9,663 nt of DNA from DASQDT01 sp036380435 (GTDB lineage: Bacteria > Acidobacteriota > Blastocatellia > Pyrinomonadales > Pyrinomonadaceae), in the NCBI GenBank assembly GCA_036380435.1, contig DASVES010000178.1, positions 1-9,663 on the forward strand, given 5' to 3'. Each line of letters starts with the position of its first letter. Within the stretch, counting starts at the first letter, position 1. The translations under genes were made by a program, and so were the position numbers. Below the pieces are notes generated by a model that saw only the letters and a program-made list of their open reading frames with translations, was not told the DNA's origin and made no database searches. Below, one piece after another: positions 6,007 to 9,663 of this stretch.

Positions 6007-7266
6007 TCAGTGGTGCGCCGGCGCTTCTAAGGCCGCCGCGAGGTCGGGCGCGCCGACGGGGAGCAGCGGGCGCTTTCGCAGCTCGCCGAGGAAGTGCCAG
6101 ACCCAGATGCCGCCGACGCCGACGACGGCAAGCAGCATCGTCACGAAGTCCTGCCAGTGAATCCCCGCGGCCTGATGCCCCTGCACGACCGCGCCGTGCT
6201 GCGTGGCGGGCGCGAAGAGGAAGACCAGATCGACGACGCGCATCAAGAGCATCAGCAGCGCCACGCGCACGAGCACGCTCCCGCGCCGCTTCAGCCCGCG
6301 CGACAGAAGCAACGCGAAGGGCAGCGCGAAGTGCAGGAGAATGAGTGCGAGTGCGACGTACTGCCAGCCGCCGCGCAGCCGCTTGAGATAAAACTGCGTC
6401 TCCTCGGGCAGGTTCCCCGCCCAGATAATCAGGAACTGCGAGAAGGAGAAGTAGGCGTAGAGCATGACCATCGCCAGCAAAAGCTTGCCGTGGTCGTGCG
6501 AGTGATGCGGCAGGTAGGCGTGCGCCATCGGCTCGTGCTCGCGGAGCGCCACGGCGACCGTGATGGCGAAGGCGAGCGCGGAGAGTCCCCAGCCGGCCAT
6601 CGCGATGAGGCCGTACATGGTCGAGAACCAGTGCGGCTCAAGCGACATCCCCCAATCGACGGCGGCGAAGGTCGCCGTGAGTCCGAAGAGGAGGAGGCCC
6701 GGCCCCGCGAGGTCTTGCATCTTGCGCCGGACGCGCGGGTCGCCCGTCCCGTCCTGCTCCAGCGACCAACGGTTCATCAGCCGCGCGAAGAGAATCCAGA
6801 TACCGAAGTAGATCAGGCCGCGGACGATGAAGAACGGGGCGTTCAGGTACGCGCTCTTGTGCCGCAACGCCGGGTCGCGCTCGACCGACTCGTGATGCGT
6901 CCACTCGTAGAGCGACTGTCCCTCGGGGTGGACGAAGAGGGCAATGACGACCGGGATAAAGAGCACGAGCAGCAGCGGCAGCGTCCGCGTCGCGGCCTCA
7001 AGGATGCGGCGGATGACGAGCGCCCACGCGCCGCCCGTCATGTGCCCGAGCAAAAGCCACGCGAGGCTGCCCACCGCAAGGCCCGTGCAGAAGAAGAAGC
7101 CGACGAGGTAGGAGCGGAAAAACTGGACGAGGCCGGCCGTGCCCTCGGGCGGCAGGAGCAGCGAGACGAGGGCCGAGAGCAGGAGCGCGACGCCGCCAAT
7201 GATGAGCGCGCGGGAGCGCCAGTCGGCGACGATTCGCGGAGCCGCGTAGTTTGCCTTCGCGTCCAT
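6007..7266 (-). CDS. actF: Alternative complex III subunit F, NrfD-like membrane protein
   Basis: Membrane subunit of the quinol:cytochrome c oxidoreductase, a homologue of ActC that forms half of the membrane core and probably contributes to proton translocation rather than haem binding. From the ATG at 7266 it is 419 residues with about ten hydrophobic helices. Family blocks include DWGMSLEPHWFSTMYG (204-219) and YAYFSFSQFLIIWAGNLPEE (270-289). I chose ATG 7266 because it follows the actE TAG (7270-7268) by one base and the N-terminus MDAKANY is natural. A 31-residue extension to 7359 would be Arg/Ser-rich sequence inside actE. GGAGG lies about 14 nt upstream within actE, so coupling to actE translation is likely. 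The C-terminal EAPAHH lies just before the repeat element. Confidence 0.95.
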   Translation of the reverse strand: MDAKANYAAPRIVADWRSRALIIGGVALLLSALVSLLLPPEGTAGLVQFFRSYLVGFFFCTGLAVGSLAWLLLGHMTGGAWALVIRRILEAATRTLPLLLVLFIPVVIALFVHPEGQSLYEWTHHESVERDPALRHKSAYLNAPFFIVRGLIYFGIWILFARLMNRWSLEQDGTGDPRVRRKMQDLAGPGLLLFGLTATFAAVDWGMSLEPHWFSTMYGLIAMAGWGLSALAFAITVAVALREHEPMAHAYLPHHSHDHGKLLLAMVMLYAYFSFSQFLIIWAGNLPEETQFYLKRLRGGWQYVALALILLHFALPFALLLSRGLKRRGSVLVRVALLMLLMRVVDLVFLFAPATQHGAVVQGHQAAGIHWQDFVTMLLAVVGVGGIWVWHFLGELRKRPLLPVGAPDLAAALEAPAHH

Positions 7267-7267
7267 C

Positions 7268-8173
7268 CTAGTGCTGCTCACCTCCGCGGGCGGGCTGTGT
7301 GCCGCCCGGCTGCTGCTTCGGCGCGCCGATTTTCCCGCGCTCGTCCGCCGAAAGCTCACCGGCGTTGACGCGCCGCGACAGTTGCATGGCGCGCAGGTAG
7401 GCGACGATCTTCCAGCGGTCTTCGGGCGGAATCATCGTGGCGTAGGAAGGCATCGCGCCGAGGCCGTTGGTGATGGTCTGGAAGACGTGCGCGGCCGACG
7501 CCTGCGGCTCCTGTAGGCCGGCGTCGTGCAAAGAGGGCGGGCGCTGAAAGCCGCGTCGCACGATCATGCCGTCGCCGTCACCCGTCAGGCCGTGACACAT
7601 CGAACAGAAATTGTTGTAGCGATCCTGCCCGCGTTTGAGCGCCGCCTCGTCAATCGTCACCTGCGTCGGGAAGATGTCCGCGCCGCCCAGACGCGCCGAC
7701 GCCTGCGTGGCCGCTGGAGCACCGCCGCCCGGCGTCGCGCCTCCGCCAGCAGCGGTTGTTGTTGTCGTCGTGGTTCCCTGCCCCGTGCTTTGCATCCCAG
7801 CGCCGGCCATCCCGAACTGCGCCCCCACTCCCGTCGGCGGCGCGCCGCCGCCCTGTTGCTGTTGTTGCGCCCCGCTCATGCGCCCCGTGTAAAAATACTC
7901 GCTCTGCTTGTCAACATAAGGCTGCCCCGCCGGCATCCGCGGCACCGTCCCCTCGACGAGTTGCCGCGACGACTGACCATCCGGGAAAGTCTTCGCGTCG
8001 CCCCGCTCGTAAGCCTCGTAGCGCGGCTGATCCTGCATATCCATCCGGCAACCAAAAGACAGGAGACAGGAGACAGAAGTCAGAAGACAGAAGAGGACGC
8101 GACGCCGCGCGCCGTCCTTCTTCTGACTCCTGACTTCTGTCTCCTGACTTCCTCTCTTCTTAGTGTTCCACAT
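7268..8173 (-). CDS. actE: Alternative complex III subunit E, mono-haem cytochrome c lipoprotein
   Basis: Periplasmic electron-exit subunit of ACIII. The 301-residue product starts with a signal peptide ending in a lipobox, LLSFGC, with Cys42 as the likely lipidated residue. The family segment DQPRYEAYERGD...FPDGQSSRQLVEGTVPR follows, then YFYTG (94-97). Next comes a Gly/Gln/Thr-rich insert (about 101-160), then the cytochrome c domain with CSMCH (190-194) and the probable Met ligand M241 (GAMPSY). The ATG at 8173 has GAGG 6 nt upstream and overlaps the actD stop by 14 nt, so coupled translation is likely. Unusually, residues 9-18 and 28-39 are encoded by the two arms of a 7-bp repeat hairpin (8057-8149), the second giving the signal peptide core. 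The low-complexity insert is longer than I expect for the family. Confidence 0.95.
   Translation of the reverse strand: MWNTKKRGSQETEVRSQKKDGARRRVLFCLLTSVSCLLSFGCRMDMQDQPRYEAYERGDAKTFPDGQSSRQLVEGTVPRMPAGQPYVDKQSEYFYTGRMSGAQQQQQGGGAPPTGVGAQFGMAGAGMQSTGQGTTTTTTTAAGGGATPGGGAPAATQASARLGGADIFPTQVTIDEAALKRGQDRYNNFCSMCHGLTGDGDGMIVRRGFQRPPSLHDAGLQEPQASAAHVFQTITNGLGAMPSYATMIPPEDRWKIVAYLRAMQLSRRVNAGELSADERGKIGAPKQQPGGTQPARGGEQH
8057..8149 (-). repeat. Heptamer hairpin element inside the 5' end of actE
   Basis: The left arm 8057-8091 is AGACAGG, AGACAGG, AGACAGA, AGTCAGA, AGACAGA. The right arm 8122-8149 is TCTGACT, CCTGACT, TCTGTCT, CCTGACT. Pairing 8064-8091 with 8122-8149 gives 25 of 28 matches and a 30-nt loop. 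The element starts 10 nt after the actD stop and lies wholly in the actE frame. Its units contain no stop codon in any frame used, unlike the TGA-containing units of the intergenic elements. Confidence 0.88.
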
Positions 8174-8711
8174 CGCTCACCTCAAGCGCGCCGAGGCCCT
8201 TCAGGAAGCCGCGCGTCTCGTCGCGGTCGAACTTCGGGTCGGTCGATTCCACGAGCAGGAAGAAGCGGTCGCGCGACGCCAGCGCAAAGTTCGGGGTGTT
8301 GAAGACCGGGTGGTACGGCTCCGGCAAACCGTTTAAGGCGAGCATGCCGAAGACGGCCGCGAGCGCCGCGCCCAGCACGGTCGTCTCGAACGTGATCGGG
8401 ACGAACGCCGGCCAACTGAAGAAGGGCTTGCCGCCGACGTTCAAGGGGTACTCGATGACGTGCGTCCAGTACTGGAGCGCGAAGCCGCCGAGCATGCCGA
8501 CGATGCCCCCGATGAGCACGATCAGCGGCATCTTCGACGAATGCACGCCGATGGCCTCCGACAGCTCCTCGACGGGGTAGGGCGAGAAGGCGTCGATGCG
8601 CCGGTAGCCCTCGTCGTAGACGCGCCGGGCCGCCGCCACCGCGTCCGTAGGATTGTCGAACTCGGCCATCAGCCCGTAGGTGTCGGGACGCACTCGCTTC
8701 TTTAACGCCAC
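8160..8711 (-). CDS. actD: Alternative complex III subunit D (DUF3341 family)
   Basis: Membrane-anchored ACIII subunit without cofactors that packs against the NrfD-like core. The product is 183 residues. The N-terminal part (YGLMAEFDNPTDAVAAARRV...GYRRIDAFSPYPVEEL, about 12-50) and the two helices at about 61-83 and 107-127 match DUF3341. So does the soluble C-terminus with FFLLVESTDPKFD (150-162). The start is GTG at 8711, fixed by GGAGG 6 nt upstream. It ends with TAA at 8162-8160, overlapping the actE start. Its position between actC and actE is the standard ACIII order. Confidence 0.95.
   Translation of the reverse strand: MALKKRVRPDTYGLMAEFDNPTDAVAAARRVYDEGYRRIDAFSPYPVEELSEAIGVHSSKMPLIVLIGGIVGMLGGFALQYWTHVIEYPLNVGGKPFFSWPAFVPITFETTVLGAALAAVFGMLALNGLPEPYHPVFNTPNFALASRDRFFLLVESTDPKFDRDETRGFLKGLGALEVSDVEH
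8180..8183 (-). promoter_or_regulatory. Shine-Dalgarno of actE inside actD
   Basis: GAGG (in TTGAGGTGAGCG) 6 nt before ATG 8173. It supports the long actE start, whose product includes both repeat arms and the lipoprotein signal. Confidence 0.75.
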
Positions 8712-8717
8712 GAGCCA

Positions 8718-8722
8718 CCTCC
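8718..8722 (-). promoter_or_regulatory. Shine-Dalgarno of actD (decides the GTG start)
   Basis: GGAGG followed by TGGCTC and GTG at 8711. It begins 2 nt after the base of the hairpin element 8725-8837. Confidence 0.85.
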
Positions 8723-8724
8723 TC

Positions 8725-8837
8725 GAAAGGGATGAGGGATGAGGGCGGAGGGATGAACAAAAAGCACGCCCCCGCCCACACGCCCGCCCTTCATCCCTCC
8801 GCCCTTCATCCCTCCGCCCTCATCCCTCATCCCTTTC
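8725..8837 (-). repeat. Heptamer hairpin element, actC-actD junction (33-bp perfect arms)
   Basis: The arms 8725-8757 and 8805-8837 are perfect reverse complements over 33 bp with a 47-nt loop. The core is four 7-mers: GGGATGA, GGGATGA, GGGCGGA, GGGATGA. The loop carries an extra copy of part of the right arm: 8790-8804 is identical to 8805-8819 (15 bp in tandem), which suggests slippage. The actC stop codon (TGA at 8841-8839) is itself part of a GGGATGA unit, one base before the arm. The element fills most of the 127-bp gap between actC and actD. Confidence 0.96.
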
Positions 8838-8838
8838 C

Positions 8839-9663
8839 TCATCCCTTCTCCTCCTCGATCTTGGCCTCGGGCACGAGCGTGCGCATCTCGAAGATGGAGA
8901 TGACGGGGAGGAAGCGGAGGAAGAGGAACATCAGGAAGAAGAAGAACCCGATGGTGCCGAAGAACATCGAGAAGTCGAAGATCGTCGGCTGGTACATGCC
9001 CCACGACGACGGCAGGAAGTCGCGGTGGAGGCTGATCGGGATGATCACGAAACGCTCCAGCCACATGCCGACGTTGACGACCATCGCCACGACGAAGAGC
9101 ATCACGTTGCTGTGGCGCAGACTCCTGATCCACAGCAGTTGCGGGACGACGACGTTGCAGAAGATGAGCAGCCAGTAGTAGAACGCGTAGGGGCCGACGA
9201 AGCGGTTGCGGATCATGAACTCTTCGTAGGTGTTGGCGCTGTACCACGCCATGAAGGTCTCCATCATGTAGCCGTAGGCGACGATGAGACCCGTGGCCAG
9301 CATGACCTTCGCGGCGTTTCGCAGGTGGCGGTCGGTGATGAAGTCTTCGAGGCCGTAGAACTTCCGCAGGGGAATGACCAGCGTCAGCACCATCGCGAAG
9401 CCGGCGTAGATGGCCCCGGCCACGAAGTAGGGCGGGAAGATGGTCGCGTGCCAGCCGGGAATGATGCCGATGGCGAAGTCGAAGCTGACGATGGTGTGGA
9501 CGGAGAGCACGAGCGGCGTCGAGAGACCAGCGAGGAGCAGGTAGGTCATCTCGTAACGCGCCCAGTGGCGCGCGCTCCCGCGCCAGCCCAGAGCGGCCAT
9601 GCCGTAGACGACGCGCCCGAACTTCGAGCGCGCGCGGTCTCTCAAGGTCGCGAGATCGGGGAT
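8839..9663 (-). CDS. actC: Alternative complex III subunit C, NrfD/polysulfide reductase-like (5' end cut by window)
   Basis: Main membrane subunit of ACIII, which carries the quinol site next to the ActB iron-sulfur protein. The 274 residues visible are the C-terminal part; full-length proteins are about 450-490 residues with ten helices. The frame runs off the window end (IPDLATLRDRA...), so the TTG at 9645 is not the start. Recognisable blocks are ARYEMTYLLLAGLSTPLVLSVHTIVS, GWHATIFPPYFVAGAIYAGFAM and LRKFYGLEDFIT, then NMWLERF-type sequence (VGMWLERFVIIPISLHRDFLPSSWGMY). The protein ends in an acidic EAKIEEEKG tail. The upstream neighbours actA and actB should lie beyond the window. Confidence 0.96.
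   Translation of the reverse strand: MPDLATLRDRARSKFGRVVYGMAALGWRGSARHWARYEMTYLLLAGLSTPLVLSVHTIVSFDFAIGIIPGWHATIFPPYFVAGAIYAGFAMVLTLVIPLRKFYGLEDFITDRHLRNAAKVMLATGLIVAYGYMMETFMAWYSANTYEEFMIRNRFVGPYAFYYWLLIFCNVVVPQLLWIRSLRHSNVMLFVVAMVVNVGMWLERFVIIPISLHRDFLPSSWGMYQPTIFDFSMFFGTIGFFFFLMFLFLRFLPVISIFEMRTLVPEAKIEEEKG

Noticed and set aside
7267..7359. 31-residue N-terminal extension of actF
   Set aside because: It lies within actE, is Arg/Ser-rich and has no family resemblance; ATG 7266 follows the actE stop by one base.
6094..7368. 424-codon plus-strand frame opposite actF
   Set aside because: Its composition (Glu, Arg, Asp) is typical of antisense reading of membrane protein codons, with no ribosome site or domain.
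9643..9645. TTG at 9645 as the actC start
   Set aside because: The frame continues open to the window edge with family-like residues (IPDLATLRDRA), and the protein would lack half its helices.

Overview
The window is a single-direction block of respiratory genes, all on the minus strand and read from high to low coordinates. The order is actC (partial), actD, actE, actF, an uncharacterised one-helix membrane protein, a SCO/SenC copper chaperone, coxB, coxA, coxC and coxD (partial). The first part is the second half of an alternative complex III operon (quinol:cytochrome c/oxidase oxidoreductase). The second part is a caa3-type haem-copper oxygen reductase with its copper-insertion factor. Together they form a quinol-to-oxygen chain. 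ActC and ActF are the NrfD-like membrane subunits, ActE carries one c-type haem, CoxB carries CuA plus a fused c-type haem, and CoxA reduces O2. No separate soluble cytochrome c is encoded here, which fits direct transfer inside an ACIII-caa3 assembly.

The DNA is GC-rich and typical of a Gram-negative, aerobic bacterium. The act-unknown-SCO-cox order, the lipoprotein ActE and the A2-type CoxA (Tyr-Ser in place of the D-channel Glu) suggest Acidobacteriota, perhaps Blastocatellia. This is an inference from recollection of gene order, and other ACIII-bearing phyla are possible.

The striking feature is not a gene. Six of the nine gene junctions carry a long inverted repeat whose arms are tandem 7-bp units: 330-444, 1205-1282, 5105-5242, 5879-6001, 8057-8149 and 8725-8837. 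The unit sequence differs between most elements (GTGATAA, AGTAAAA/AGGCAAA, GTGAGCA, AGTCAGG/AGACAGA, GGGATGA), yet within each element the two arms match, up to 33 bp perfectly. In every case the element begins 0 to 10 nt after the stop codon of the upstream gene and has its purine-rich arm first in the mRNA.

Two elements run into the next gene and encode the hydrophobic core of its signal peptide (actE and the SCO gene). One lies between a perfect Shine-Dalgarno sequence and the coxD start codon. The three junctions without an element are two abutting gene pairs (actE/actF, SCO/coxB) and the 60-bp coxB/coxA gap. There are no RNA genes, transposase genes or CRISPR arrays, and no convincing promoter or intrinsic terminator. 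The operon promoter and the end of coxD lie outside the window.
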